Shown one piece after another: positions 11,650-22,639 of a stretch of DNA of 64,000 bases. The notes below the pieces were generated by a model, which saw only the letters and a list, made by a program, of their open reading frames with translations, was not told the origin of the DNA and made no database searches. This stretch comes from Welwitschia mirabilis (taxonomy: Eukaryota > Gnetophyta > Gnetopsida > Welwitschiales): the NCBI GenBank assembly GCA_051453625.1, contig JBOZIK010000001.1:98838861-98902860 (forward strand). Reading direction: 5' to 3'. The translations under genes and the position numbers were made by a program. How positions within the stretch are numbered: the stretch's first letter is position 1; every line of letters begins with the position of its first letter.

Positions 11650-14080
11650 TAATTTCTTTGTTCTTAATCTCAAGTGGGTTATCACAAAGCATAGGATTAT
11701 GTAATTTTATCACTCTTTATTCAAGTGAATGATGTTGTAGGAATAAGGTTAGTTTAATATTACTTTATAAGTTTATTTCATCATTGCCTAGACCTTTTCT
11801 ACTACATTAAAGACTCTAATTGTAAACATGCTATTTCCAAAGTGACATTTCATTGTTCTAGCTCTTATGTTAATGATGCAATGGGCTATTACATAAAATG
11901 CTTGTCCTAGAAGTAATGGATACCCTCTGTTATATTCAACTTCTATGATAATCACATCTATGGGGTATCAAGCCTCTTTAATTTAAATTTTCAAATCTTT
12001 AATAATGCCCAAGGTTTTTTAATTAAAGTATTTTCTAGTTCTAAGACAATCGTAGTAGGCTCTATTTTCTCCTTCAAATCAAGTTTCTTGTAAATTTGTA
12101 ATGGCATTATGTTAACACTTGCTCTAATGTCAATTAAGGCTCTCCTAATATTTTTTTTCCTCTAATGTAACATTCATCATTACTATTCTTGGATCTTTAA
12201 ATTTGGATGATTTTTGTAATACTAAATTTGTAAGGGATTATGCTAGAAAGACTTTACTAAGAATGATTTATTTTTATCTTATTCTTAGTTTTTTCAAAGT
12301 TTTAAGTACCCCAGATTTTGTTGTAAAAATTTCCAAAAGGATAAGTTTATGCTTATATTTTATATGAAGGATTTTAAATGTTCATTAAAAGTTGAATTAT
12401 TGCTAAGCCTATTGAGTCCAGAGGGAACTGGTTGTTATTGAAAATGATCTTTCTTTTTCTTTTTACCCAGAGAAGGGAAGTTATAATATTCTAATATTTC
12501 AATGTCCTCTTCCTCTTCTTCTTCATCATTTCTAAAGTTATTTTTATACAAAGGAGGGTTTATTTCTTGTCCACTTCTTATTACAACCTTCCAATCTTTT
12601 CTCATCTCATTGCGGTTTGGTAAAGGTTGTGTAGCTAATGGTCCTCGAGGTATTTGCTATGCTAGCATTGTTTATTGAAGGACATTTATTAAGTTTTCAA
12701 ATTTGGCATTTGTTGCTTTATGTAATCTTCTAATTTCATTTATAAGATTTGTGATTGAATCATTTGAATGTTGGTAGTTGGATGAACTTGGTTGGTAGTT
12801 TGTATTTTTGAAACAATTTTTGAAATGTTAAGAATTATTTTGAAAATCTGAACTCAATCTAGATTGTACCTAATTTTGATTTTAAAAGTTTTGAGATGTT
12901 TGGTTGAAAGTATAAACTTCTTCATGTATTCTTTCTTTACATGTTGGTAAAAGAGCATAAAGTTTGATGATGTGATAATTATCCTCATGTAAATCACAAG
13001 TTGATATAACATTCTTTTCGATTATGGATTTGGTATCTAAAATCATTTTTACCTACTTCTCTAAGGTTGTTGTAAAGTATTTTATGAAATTTGTAGGATT
13101 GTTTTCTACCGATTTTTATTTTACTTCATTTAAATATTTGATAATTTGGCCTATAGTATGGTTTTATTTTATTATCGGCCAAGTTTGACTAACCTTCACA
13201 AGTTATTCTAATTTGGTTAAGGTATTATCTAGTATAAGGTTTATAAAATTTTCATCACAAGATAAATCTATAAGGTATTATCTAGTTGTTTTATGGGGGG
13301 ACTTACTAATTCTTCTCATAAAAAAGCATCTACTAGATTAGAGTGAGTTGCTATGAAGAAACGTTCATATATGGAGGCATAATCTTCATTTGGTTTTTAT
13401 TGAAATTTTATCATTTTCTTTTTCCTTTTTATCATAGTTTCCTCACTCAAGAATCTTTTGATGAAGTTTTCTGAGACTTCTTCCCAAGTTTTCAATCTTT
13501 TGTGGGGTATGATTTTTTAGCCAATTTTTAGCTCTACCTTTTAATATCATCAGAAATATTACCATGTATGTTCTATCATTAATTTTTTTCTTCCCATTTC
13601 CCAAGGTGATGATTAATTATTCTATATCTACAATATGTTGAAGGGGATCCTCATCATTTTCTCCACTTAAAGTTAGATAGGCATTTAAGTTCTTAAGCTC
13701 AACATCATCTCATAGGGATAGATCAAAAGGGGTTTAAATCTCTCATTTCTTGTTGGCTGGTAATTCCCTTAAGGTAAGGTTTGCATTATAATTAGGGGTA
13801 GAAGATCCTACAACTTGTTTTTGCTTATAATATCCTACAACTTATTTTTTTCTTTTGAGTGCTACTTGACATTGTAAACTAGTTTTCTCCTTCTATAGGG
13901 TTTTATTTAAGGAAATCTAATTCATAAAAAATAAATTCAAAAGGAGGATTTTATTCACCTGGAAATTGTTTTTTCAATTCGTTTTCGATATTTACTAGTC
14001 CTTCTTTAATGTTATTTTCTATCAATAGCCTTTCTCTTTGATATTTATTCTCAAGATTGATCATATTATGGCATCCTATA
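11650..14080 (-). pseudogene. Gag-protease remnant, copy 2, of the nested Gypsy block
   Basis: Minus-strand remnant of capsid and protease. The start at about 14070 reads MINLENKYQRERLLIENNIK, closely matching copy 1. The gag core near 13690-13440 shows DPLQHIVDIE and LKGRAKNWLKNHTP, the usual Gypsy gag pattern (P-x-x-H-I with A-x-x-W-L). The protease at about 12150-11700 reads DTRASVNIMPLQIYKKL followed by PLLLGQAF, equivalent to the D-x-G-A-S-x-N-x-M-P and I-L-G-R-P-F motifs of Athila/Tat proteases. Many stops make it inactive. I place it in the Athila/Tat branch from PBS plus protease, not from RT. Confidence 0.75.
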
Positions 14081-14472
14081 AATCAAAAACAATAAGAAAC
14101 AGATCAAAAACAACACTATCATCCTGACTGCTATGGGGATAATAGAAGGGATGATAAACACACAGGGAATAAAAAATAAAAGAAGAATTAGAAACTAAAA
14201 GAGAAAGCGACAAACCTAGAAAAATTTGAAAATAAAATTAAAAGCAGAAATAAAAAGCATAGATTGTCGTCTGGTCTATCGTGGGGATGATAAAAGGGAT
14301 GACAAACTATTTTTCTACAGAAACTAAAACTAAAACTAAACTAGAAAACAACCAAAAAAACAAATAAAAACCTGTGGTTCTTAATAAAATACAATGTCAC
14401 TATAAGTAAATAACTAAATAGAGATCTGATATACTCACTTAAATGATAACAATCATCATGCTCCTCAGTAAT
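14081..14472 (-). other. 5' leader of nested Gypsy internal region, copy 2
   Basis: AT-rich leader between PBS and gag, homologous to the leader at 7721-8144. Motifs resembling GTCGTCT and GGGGATGATA recur at about 14120 and 14270. No gene is supported here; the 147-codon open frame on the minus strand (14341-14784) runs across leader, PBS and LTR and is accidental. Confidence 0.5.
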
Positions 14473-14495
14473 CTTCCCTGGCAATAGCACCAACT
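14473..14495 (-). promoter_or_regulatory. Primer-binding site, tRNA-Asp type, copy 2
   Basis: The reverse complement reads TTGGTGCTATTGCCAGGGAA immediately inside LTR3. This differs from the Athila/Tat tRNA-Asp PBS (TTGGCGCCGTTGCCGGGGAA) only by transitions, as expected after decay of methylated cytosines. It fixes both the minus orientation and LTR3 as the 5' LTR. Confidence 0.75.
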
Positions 14496-15581
14496 TATTG
14501 TGGTATGTATTTGTATAAGCAGTTATATTCAAAAGAATTTTGTCATTTATAAAATAAGATAGATTTCTCACATAATACAACACACTAGTATAAGTGGGAG
14601 TTAACCCAAATATCATATTCTCATTGAATACTATAAGATAAGACTTGGATTGCTTTTTAATGGTAAATAGGAACCAAAAACAAAGAACAATATAGAAAAG
14701 TAAATATGTAATGAAAATGATAATGCAATCTAATCTAAATGCAAATGAAAATAATCCTAAGCTACTTTCTTTAAGCATTAACAAAAAATCTACCCTTGAT
14801 GATCTATATCATCCAAAAAATTGTCACTAGAATAAGGGCAATCATAAACCATAAGGGTCATCTAACAATCTAATATGCAATAAAAAAAAAATAAGTTTTA
14901 TATTAAGAAGAGTAACAACATCTGGTTTAAAAAGTAGCCAAGATTTAATGAAGGATGCACAGCCCTCCACCAAAGGAATGTTTTTCTACAACACTCAAGA
15001 TGGATCTGCCACCCTTTGATATCTTATAATGAGAATTTCTAGTGTTACAAAAATATTAGGAGGATCAAAGGGATATCTATTTATAACAAAATACAACAAA
15101 AAATAATAGAAGAAGGCATTTTAAAAATATGCTCTTTTACAAATAAGAAATAGACAAAACATTTAAGGGTCAGCTGTTAGAGTCGGTTACATATCAGTGT
15201 CGTCTTAACTGTTGTGTGGATGATATGAGGAATAATAGCTCATTATAAAAGGTGACTTAGAATGATAACTCAATAGCAATTCAGCTATTCATGTCAATAA
15301 TTAATAGTGTTGCCATCCTACTTATCATGGGGAAAATATAGGGGATGATAGTTTTTTTGATTATTTTGAAAAGGAGAAACTAGCCTTTCTATCGATAATC
15401 TTCTTCTAAGGCTATATGTATCAAAATGTTCTTTAAATGCATCAAATCTAGGTAATAATTATACATTTCCAAGATATTATATTAGTTCTCCAAATCCTCA
15501 GATTTACACCTAACCTATGTAAATGTCCTATAAAAAATCTCATAAAACCCTATCAAATAACCACAAATTAGCAATGTAATA
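14496..15581 (-). repeat. LTR3 of the nested Gypsy block (outer 5' LTR)
   Basis: About 1.09 kb, aligning end to end with LTR2. On the minus strand it starts TATTACATT and ends CCACAATA; LTR2 has TGTT and AACA at these ends, so the TG/CA termini have mutated to TA. It abuts the GTTGG target-site copy in LINE A. Confidence 0.85.
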
Positions 15582-15583
15582 GT

Positions 15584-18136
15584 TGGCTAAACCTCTAAGT
15601 ATAGAGGAGGTCTTGACTTTTGGGAAGTCCATAAAGAATAATAGAGCTCCTATCCTTTATGAATGGCCTATTGAACTTTTTAAATTCCATTTCTTCATAC
15701 TAGGGGATAATCTTTAGGATGTGATGTAGGAAGTTTTTGATAACAAGTAAATCCCTAGGAAAATAAACATAACTAGGATGGCTCTTATCCCTAAAAAAAG
15801 GGATGCTAGTAAACTAGAGGATTTTAGGCCTCTAAGTGTATATAATGTTCTTTATAGAATTTTTGCAAAAATCATAGTTGGCCGTATCATCCCCCTGCTT
15901 TCCAATGNNNNNNNNNNNNNNNNNNNNNNNNNNNNNNNNNNNNNNNNNNNNNNNNNNNNNNNNNNNNNNNNNNNNNNNNNNNNNNNNNNNNNNNNNNNNN
16001 NNNNNNNNNNNNNNNNNNNNNNNNNNNNNNNNNNNNNNNNNNNNNNNNNNNNNNNNNNNNNNNNNNNNNNNNNNNNNNNNNNNNNNNNNNNNNNNNNNNN
16101 NNNNNNNNNNNNNNNNNNNNNNNNNNNNNNNNNNNNNNNNNNNNNNNNNNNNNNNNNNNNNNNNNNNNNNNNNNNNNNNNNNNNNNNNNNNNNNNNNNNN
16201 NNNNNNNNNNNNNNNNNNNNNNNNNNNNNNNNNNNNNNNNNNNNNNNNNNNNNNNNNNNNNNNNNNNNNNNNNNNNNNNNNNNNNNNNNNNNNNNNNNNN
16301 NNNNNNNNNNNNNNNNNNNNNNNNNNNNNNNNNNNNNNNNNNNNNNNNNNNNNNNNNNNNNNNNNNNNNNNNNNNNNNNNNNNNNNNNNNNNNNNNNNNN
16401 NNNNNNNNNNNNNNNNNNNNNNNNNNNNNNNNNNNNNNNNNNNNNNNNNNNNNNNNNNNNNNNNNNNNNNNNNNNNNNNNNNNNNNNNNNNNNNNNNNNN
16501 NNNNNNNNNNNNNNNNNNNNNNNNNNNNNNNNNNNNNNNNNNNNNNNNNNNNNNNNNNNNNNNNNNNNNNNNAATGTGATTTTAGAGGATCAAATCGGCT
16601 TCATTTATTCCAGTTATATCCAAGACCAAATCCTTTTGACTCATGAGATAATTCATTCTATCAAAAAATATACATTTCCTCTCCTTATTATTAAGTTAGA
16701 TATTTCTAAAGCTTATGATTCTATTAGTTGGTAAGCATTAGGGTGTATCCTTAGAAAAATTGGTTTTTCTTAAGATATCATTAATTTTTGGCTAGATATG
16801 TAGGCTTCAGTCAAATTCAGTGTGGAGATCAGCAATCATAGATCAAACTTATTTTGAATTGGTAGAGGGTTAAGATAAGGGAATCCCCTATTCCCATACC
16901 TTTTTCTCTTTACGATGAATATTTTACACATCATTTTAAGAAGAAATGGAGTTACAGGAATCAGAATTAAAGGTCAAACTTTTATCAAAAGTCATTGTGT
17001 AGATGATACCATCATTATGACTAGGGCTTCATGACAATAAGCAAAAATAATCAAAAATTCTATAAACCTTGTTATGATGACTATAGAATTCCATACTAAT
17101 TGGAATAAGTCAAGAATTCACACTTTAGGCAAAAAAAGTATCATAGGAGATGAAATCACCCAAATCCTAAGTGTAAAACTAGGAGAATTTCAAGATATAT
17201 ACCTAGGAATTCCTCTTCAAAACTGATATAAGCCCCTCACCTAGAATTACATCCTTGAGTCCATTTAAAGGTAGTGCAACTCTTGGAAGAATAACTTCTT
17301 CTCGTCTAAAACAAAAATTATCTTTACAAACTCCTGTTTAATTTCTTCTTTCTATTACAAAGCTTTTGTTATCACCTCCTTAAGAAATATTATCCAAAAA
17401 ATAATAGGATTTTAAAGGAGTTCATACAATCAAAAGATAAAGATCATCACAAATTAATCTTTGCAAATGGAAGACTATTACCCACCTAAGAGAATCAAGG
17501 TACTGGGGGATTCAGAAACCAAAGGACTACATCTTTATTGGAGCTCATAGGATTTTAAAAATATTATATGAAGGAGGAAAACCTTGTTGTAACTTAACTA
17601 ATTACAAATACATAAATTAGAGCATTGATTATAGGGAGTCTTATCTAAGGAAACACCTCAGTAAAGCTTAATAACAACTTCTAGATTTAAACATCTGTCA
17701 GTTTGATTCAATCAAATAAATTCTCTTAAAGAAATATGAGAAATATGATTCATACAACAAATATTGGAAGGGTCAAATTCTAGGAAAAAATTAAAGTCTT
17801 TTATTAGTTAGAGGACCATCATAGAGTTTGAACTAGAGATTAATTACTTAAGAAAGGATTTCAAGTTGACATAAACTATCTCATTTACTAATCAAGTCCT
17901 AAAACAGCATAGCATTTATTCCATCATTGCACTTGGATAAAATAATTAATCTTCATTATGAATAAGTACTATCAGATCTGCAATGGCTCTGATACATAAT
18001 TAATGGGTGGGATCCATCTGACGTTTTGGCAAACTTGGAGAATAAAAAACGATCTTATTTTTAATAATGCCCCTTACCTTTTCCTATAAATATTATAAGA
18101 AGGATTAAATAGTACCATTTCCAAATCAGACTCACA
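15584..18136 (+). pseudogene. LINE A ORF2, reverse transcriptase to zinc end (broken)
   Basis: Reverse transcriptase copying LINE RNA at the nicked target. RT block 1 is MALIPKKRDASKLEDFRPLS (from 15778) followed by YRIFAKII. After the gap come DQIGFIYSSYIQDQILLTHE and KLDISKAYDSISW (16700), a degraded GxRxGNPL block (about 16870) and VDDTIIMT, the catalytic YADD-type box, at about 17000. The post-RT region ends with a WRIKNDLIFNNAP segment near 18030. Stops and shifts occur throughout. No RNase H domain is visible. Confidence 0.8.
15908..16572. other. Assembly gap, 665 N, inside LINE A RT
   Basis: The gap removes the segment between the first RT block and the finger/palm region. The flanking protein remains collinear with a LINE RT, so the gap is probably close to true length. 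Confidence 0.9.
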
Positions 18137-19127
18137 ATGGAAGCTACACCTACAATCGAGCCTTCTAATCCTAGCCTCTTTGAAGGCTGTCCTACTCTAT
18201 GGGAAATAAGTATAGGCTATGGGATGGGAACCTCTCCTACACAAGCTTAGAAGAGACCAGGGAACTAATATTTCCCCCTTTTATAGAAATTAGAGAGGTG
18301 GACACATAACTTTTAAAAGAATCCCTATAAAGATCACTGAAGATTCCCTCTCCAAGCTGTTAGAGATCACTGCAGAAGTAGAACATATTCCATTTAGAAG
18401 TCGAGAACAATGTGAAGCACTTTACTTCTTCCCTAGCGGGATTTCTAAATTGCCAAGCATGCACATTAGTAGAAAGGCATTACCACCCTTATAGGGATTA
18501 CATGTAGAGCTAGTTAATTACTATTTCATTCAATTTGAGAATTGCTCTAAACTGTTAAGTATTTATTTTGCTTTTCTCAAATCCCTTAACCTAGGGCATT
18601 AGGTAAATTTACCCTTCTTTTTTATCTAAGATATTCAAAGGAAAGATTCCTTAAGGCACTTGAGTTTAGTTCTGGATCTATGAAGAGCAAGCCAAGAAAT
18701 CAGGGCAAGAGAGGCCTTTTCCCCTTCTTCCTGATGATGCCCACATTAGACTCCCCTAAGGAGAGGTTCCAAAAAAAGAACTACTATGGAAGGAACCCCT
18801 GATTTCGAGGAGATAACTACATATGACATCCCTAGTTAGGAGGGACAACTTTATTCCCAGGTTGTTTAGAGGAGACATGTTCATCCCCATCCCAATAAGA
18901 GATAGCTTAGAAACCTACTCATGAGATAGCTCAGGAGCTAGTTTAGGAACATCCCTTACCCACCCCCCAAGAGTAATGTAGGCATGACTAAATCTCTTCT
19001 CAGCTAGCAACGAGCCCTAGCCCTACCTAGAACTCTACCTCAGACTCTTCTTCAGTATAAATTTAGCATTCCCCTCAGGAGAAAATTGATATGAATGATG
19101 CACGATGGGAAGTTATATTGACAACAA
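18137..19127 (+). pseudogene. C-terminal extension of LINE A ORF2, copy 1 (broken)
   Basis: Follows the usual LINE ORF2 end without a clear stop. A Met at 18137 begins MEATPTIEPSNPSLFEGCPT. It aligns by eye with the module in the second copy (20228-21427) and with minus-strand LINE C (about 39800-40640). Shared elements include an FEGC-x-LWE block, a P-F-R-S-R block, FPSG, YISRK and a Pro-rich middle with short acidic stretches. Frameshifts and stops are frequent and the gap truncates it. I do not recognise the domain; a captured packaging-like or transposon-associated plant domain is possible but unproven. Confidence 0.6.
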
Positions 19128-19227
19128 NNNNNNNNNNNNNNNNNNNNNNNNNNNNNNNNNNNNNNNNNNNNNNNNNNNNNNNNNNNNNNNNNNNNNNNNN
19201 NNNNNNNNNNNNNNNNNNNNNNNNNNN
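19128..19227. other. Assembly gap, 100 N, between two LINE copies
   Basis: Left of the gap the sequence is mid-extension (equivalent to about 21180 in the second copy). Right of it the sequence is mid-RT (equivalent to 17150). The join is of unknown size. Confidence 0.9.
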
Positions 19228-20227
19228 TCAGAGGGGATGAAATCACCCAAATCCTGAGTGTAAAATTAGGAGACCTTTAGGATATATACTTAGGAATTCC
19301 CCTTCAAAACTAGCACAAGATCCTCACCTAGAATTATGTCCTTGAATCCATTTAAAGATGGTGCAACTCCTAGGAAAATAACATTCTCTCATTCAAAGTA
19401 AAGATCATCCTTATAAACTCTTGCTTAATTTATTCCTTCTGTTACATAGCTTCCATTATCTCCCCCCAAAGAAATATCATCCAAAAAATTAATAAGATCT
19501 TAAATGAGTTCATATGATCAGTGAAAAGATCATTACTAAATTCATCTCTATAAATGGGAGATTATTGTTGCCTAAGAGAATTAGAGGGTTAGGGGGTTCA
19601 AAAATCAGAGGACTGCATCTTTACTTGAGCTCACAGGATTTTAAAAAGACTATATAAAGGAGGATAACCTTGGTGTGACTTGATTAATTCCAAATATAGA
19701 AATTGGAGCATTGATCATAAGGAGTCCTACCTAAGGAAACACCTTAATAAAGCTCGATAACAACTACTAAATTTAAACATCTATTAGTTTGATTCAACCA
19801 AATAAATTCTATTAAAGAAATATGAAAAAGATAACTCATTTAAAAAAATATTGGAAGGGGCAAATCCCAAAAAAAAATAAAGTCTTTGATTAGTTAAAGA
19901 ATCATCATAGAGTCTTAACCAGATACCAACTGCTCAAGAGAGGATTTCAAGTAGACACAAACTGTCCCATCTTCTAATCAAGTTTTGAAATAGCACATCA
20001 TTTATTCCATTATTGTACTTCGAGTAAAAATTAATTACCATTATGAAGTAGTACTATTAAACCTATAACACCTCTAACACAAAATTAATGAATGGGATGA
20101 AATCTATTTAATAGTTTGACAAATTTGGAAAATCAGAAATGATCTGATTTTTAATAACGCCCTCTTACCATTTCCTATAAATACTACAAGAAGAATCAAA
20201 TGTTATCATTTCCTAATCAGGCTCACG
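19228..20227 (+). pseudogene. Second LINE copy, ORF2 RT tail and zinc end (broken)
   Basis: Degraded C-terminal part of LINE ORF2. The segment TNCPIF followed by EIAHHLFHYC matches the zf-RVT pattern (C-P-x-C ... E-x-x-x-H-L-F-x-x-C) with the second Cys lost. It then continues in one frame as IWKIRNDLIFNNA and through INTTRRIKCYHF to the Met at 20228, so the following module is an in-frame extension of ORF2 rather than a separate ORF. Confidence 0.7.
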
Positions 20228-21427
20228 ATGGAAGCCACGACTACCATCGAGCCGTCTGACCCAAGATTCTTTGAAGGATGCCTTATCTTGTGGGAGAAAG
20301 TGTAAGCTGTGGGATGGGAATCTCTTCTACGCAAGTTGACGAGAGACTAGGGGGCTAATATTACCCCTTTTTACAGATGATGAAGAGAATGACATACAAC
20401 TTTAGAAGAATCCCTATAGAGATAACTAAATATTCCCTCTCTAGGTTGTTGGAAATTCTTGTGGAAGGAGAACATATTCCGTTTAGAAGCCGAAGGCAAC
20501 ATGAAGTGCTTCACTTCTTCCCTAGTGGGAAATCTAAATCGCCAAGCGGGTACATTAGTAGAAAGATGTTACTGCCCCCATGGGGATTAGGCATAGAGCT
20601 AGTTAACCACTATTTTATTCAGACTAGGAATTGCTCTAAACTGTCAGGTATTCATTTTACTTTTTTCAAAGACTTTGACCTAGGATGTCAAGTAAATTTA
20701 TCATTCTTCTTTGTCTAAGCTCTACAAAGAAAAGATTCCTCAAGGCACTCAGGTCTAGTTCTGGCTCTATGAAGAGTAGCCTAAGAAGTCAAAGTGAGAG
20801 ATGTCCCTTCCCCTCCTCCCCAATGACACCCATACCAAACTCCCCTAAGAAGAGCCTCCAAATGAAGAACCTCTATGGAAGGAGCCCTTAATCCCATGGG
20901 AACTGCTATGCATGGTAGCCCTAGTCAGGGGGGCAACTTTGCCTCCATTTAGAGGAGATGTTTTCGCCCCCAGTCCAATAAGAAATAGCTCAAAAGCCTG
21001 CCTATGAGTTAGCTCAGGAGCGAGTTTGGGAGCATCGGTTCCCCAACTCCCAAGAGTGAGGTAGGCATGACCAGACCTCTTCTTAACTAGTAATGAGTCC
21101 TAACCTTGCCTAAAACTCTACCTTAGAATCTTCTTCAGTAGAAATTCAGCCTTACCCTCAAAATGACATTGATATATGCTGGCAACAATTCAAGAACTGA
21201 AGACATGCCCCTTTATCACATTAGGACTCTCTCATAGAGCCCTTCCTCAAGCCATCAAGTCCAGTTATAAAAAGAAAGTTCTTAGACTACATTCAAATAA
21301 AAATCTAATAGGTGCTAAAGAATTCAAAGAGGTAAATTAAGTATTTATGGTACTTTCTAATAATATGGGTCATTTCTTACTTGACCATAATCATGGTAAT
21401 CTGTTCCCATTCTATAGAGGACTTTAA
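20228..21427 (+). pseudogene. C-terminal extension of LINE ORF2, most complete copy
   Basis: About 400 codons from the Met at 20228 to a stop at 21425-21427, with frameshifts. The N-part has FFEGCLILWEKV. The middle, 20377-20718, is an open 113-codon stretch with EGEHIPFRSR, PSGYISRK, GIELVNHYFIQ and KLSGIHFTFFKDFDLG. Next comes a Pro/Glu-rich segment (about 20790-21060), and the C-end reads FLLDHNHGN and FPFYRG. LINE C has EIIDKYFIQFG and KLIGIYFIFLKELDL at the equivalent place, and LINE D has the same C-end. It has no signal peptide or membrane segment. Function unknown; nucleic-acid or particle binding is only a guess. Confidence 0.65.
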
Positions 21428-21690
21428 TTATCCTCCTCCTAGGTTGTTTCCTTTGTCAACCTAAGTTTTTTTATAACTTCTGGTAGAATGTGGTATTTTT
21501 AGCCTTAGTTTATTAGTAATTCTATGCTTTTACTCTTCTATATTTTTACTCTTCTAATTAGGTAGTTCCCCATGTTTAGTATGTTTCCTTGGGAGTGGTT
21601 TTACCTCCATTTTTATTCTATTTTATAGTCCTCTCCTAAATAATTAGCGAATACTTTTTTCTTTGTTTTTAAATAGTTTTTTTTTTTGTC

Positions 21691-22190
21691 AATCCTGAGT
21701 ATTATCACCCCTTGATATACATTTTCTAGTATTATATATATACACTTTTTTCAAAGAAAATTAGATGAAGACTTATAAACTTTTCAATACTTCTCAGACT
21801 CCCAAACTCCAAGGCATAAATCATCAAGATCCAATTATAGAGGATTTCTCAAGTTATGCACTAAGAAGAGAATAAAGTCTTATTTATAATAAGAGGATAT
21901 AGGGACGTGAAAAGTTACAAGACTATGAAGAGATCTCATCATGAAAAGAATGTGATGAGAATTCCATAACCTCTAATCATTATCTTGCCTAGTCAATGGA
22001 TGCATTAATCTTTCATCATAACAATAAAGAATTATGTACATCATTTTTACTACTTGTATTTATTATAATAAAGAATTAAAATGATACACTTAGCAAGTAA
22101 TTGTAATAACCACATAAAAATATTTTCCATAATGAATAAATGTTAAATTAAAAAAGTACAACAATTACACAAATAAAATAATATTAATGC
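21691..22190. other. AT-rich spacer, nothing recognised
   Basis: A short TA microsatellite at about 21734-21750 follows the LINE 3' end. Otherwise no coding similarity or repeat was seen. Confidence 0.5.
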
Positions 22191-22320
22191 AACCACTAAC
22201 TTAGTCACTATTTTAGACACTATTTTAACCACTAATTTAGTCACTAATTTAGCCACTAATCTAGCCATTAATTTAACCACTAATTTAATTATTAATTTAG
22301 GCACTATTTTAACCACTACT
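22191..22320 (+). repeat. 12-bp minisatellite, about 10-11 units
   Basis: A head-to-tail array of a 12-bp unit close to CACTAATTTAGC, with variants such as CACTATTTTAAC and CATTAATTTAAC. All units stay at 12-bp spacing. Each unit encodes a stop in one frame, so it is not a protein repeat. Confidence 0.85.
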
Positions 22321-22639
22321 GATTATAGTTTAATTACCGAGGAATTATAACAAAAATAATATTATGGCTATTATAATAAAAAAATCACTTAAAATAATGA
22401 TTTCAATACAACAAATTTCCACAATATAATTACATCTCAAGATCAAGAAAATAAATACAATAATTAAATTAGCTTAGTGGACTTTATAATGATAAAATTA
22501 TTTTAGTTTAGTTTTTAAGCTAAATCTTTATACCTTTGAAAGCCTGAACGCGGTAGATTCCTTTGCCTATATGTAGAAGTGTCATAAATGCTAGAGAGAT
22601 AGGGCATTTACTCAAAAGTTAGAGATGCCACAATAATGA
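22321..22639. other. AT-rich spacer, nothing recognised
   Basis: Non-coding sequence between the minisatellite and the integrase relic; it may be internal Gypsy DNA too decayed to recognise. Confidence 0.4.

Larger units (their letters stand above)
5108..15581 (-). mobile_element. Nested Athila/Tat-like Ty3-Gypsy block with three LTRs
   Basis: A 10.5 kb insertion splits LINE A. On the minus strand the order is LTR3 (15581-14496), PBS, gag-protease, 3' region, LTR2 (9244-8168), PBS, gag-protease, gap, LTR1 (5638-5108). The outer flanks are GTTAG (5103-5107) and GTTGG (15582-15586), a 4-of-5 target-site duplication, and removing the block restores the LINE frame. The PBS and protease resemble Athila/Tat elements. 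RT, RNase H and integrase were not found in either internal region. The structure fits a tandem formed by recombination between LTRs of neighbouring copies, later decayed. Confidence 0.85.
15582..19127 (+). mobile_element. LINE A, 3' part (RT, zinc end, C-terminal extension)
   Basis: Continuation of the LINE broken at 5107. It encodes the linker LAKPLSIEEV (15584), the start of RT, a 665-bp gap, the RT core, the post-RT region and the beginning of the C-terminal extension. It runs into a 100-N gap at 19128. The same order, in the other orientation, is seen in LINE C. Confidence 0.85.
19228..21690 (+). mobile_element. LINE A family, second copy (3' part)
   Basis: Repeats 17150-19127 in the same orientation and order with visible substitutions and indels, so it is a diverged copy rather than a duplicated read. 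It begins inside RT (DEITQILSVKLG), passes a zinc-knuckle-like segment near 19940-20015 (C-P...EIAHHLFHYC) and the full C-terminal extension, and ends in a T-rich 3' UTR finishing near a T run at about 21670-21690. The 3' end is approximate and a TSD was not found. Confidence 0.8.

Noticed and set aside
14341-14784. 147-codon minus-strand frame with hydrophobic stretches
   Set aside because: It spans leader, primer-binding site and LTR edge of the nested Gypsy block; the hydrophobicity reflects AT-rich DNA.
15878-16579. Long frame made mostly of unknown residues
   Set aside because: It exists only because the 665-N gap contains no stops.
20685-20891. 68-codon Ser/Lys-rich frame
   Set aside because: It overlaps the LINE extension in a different frame; the conserved frame is the one matching LINE C.
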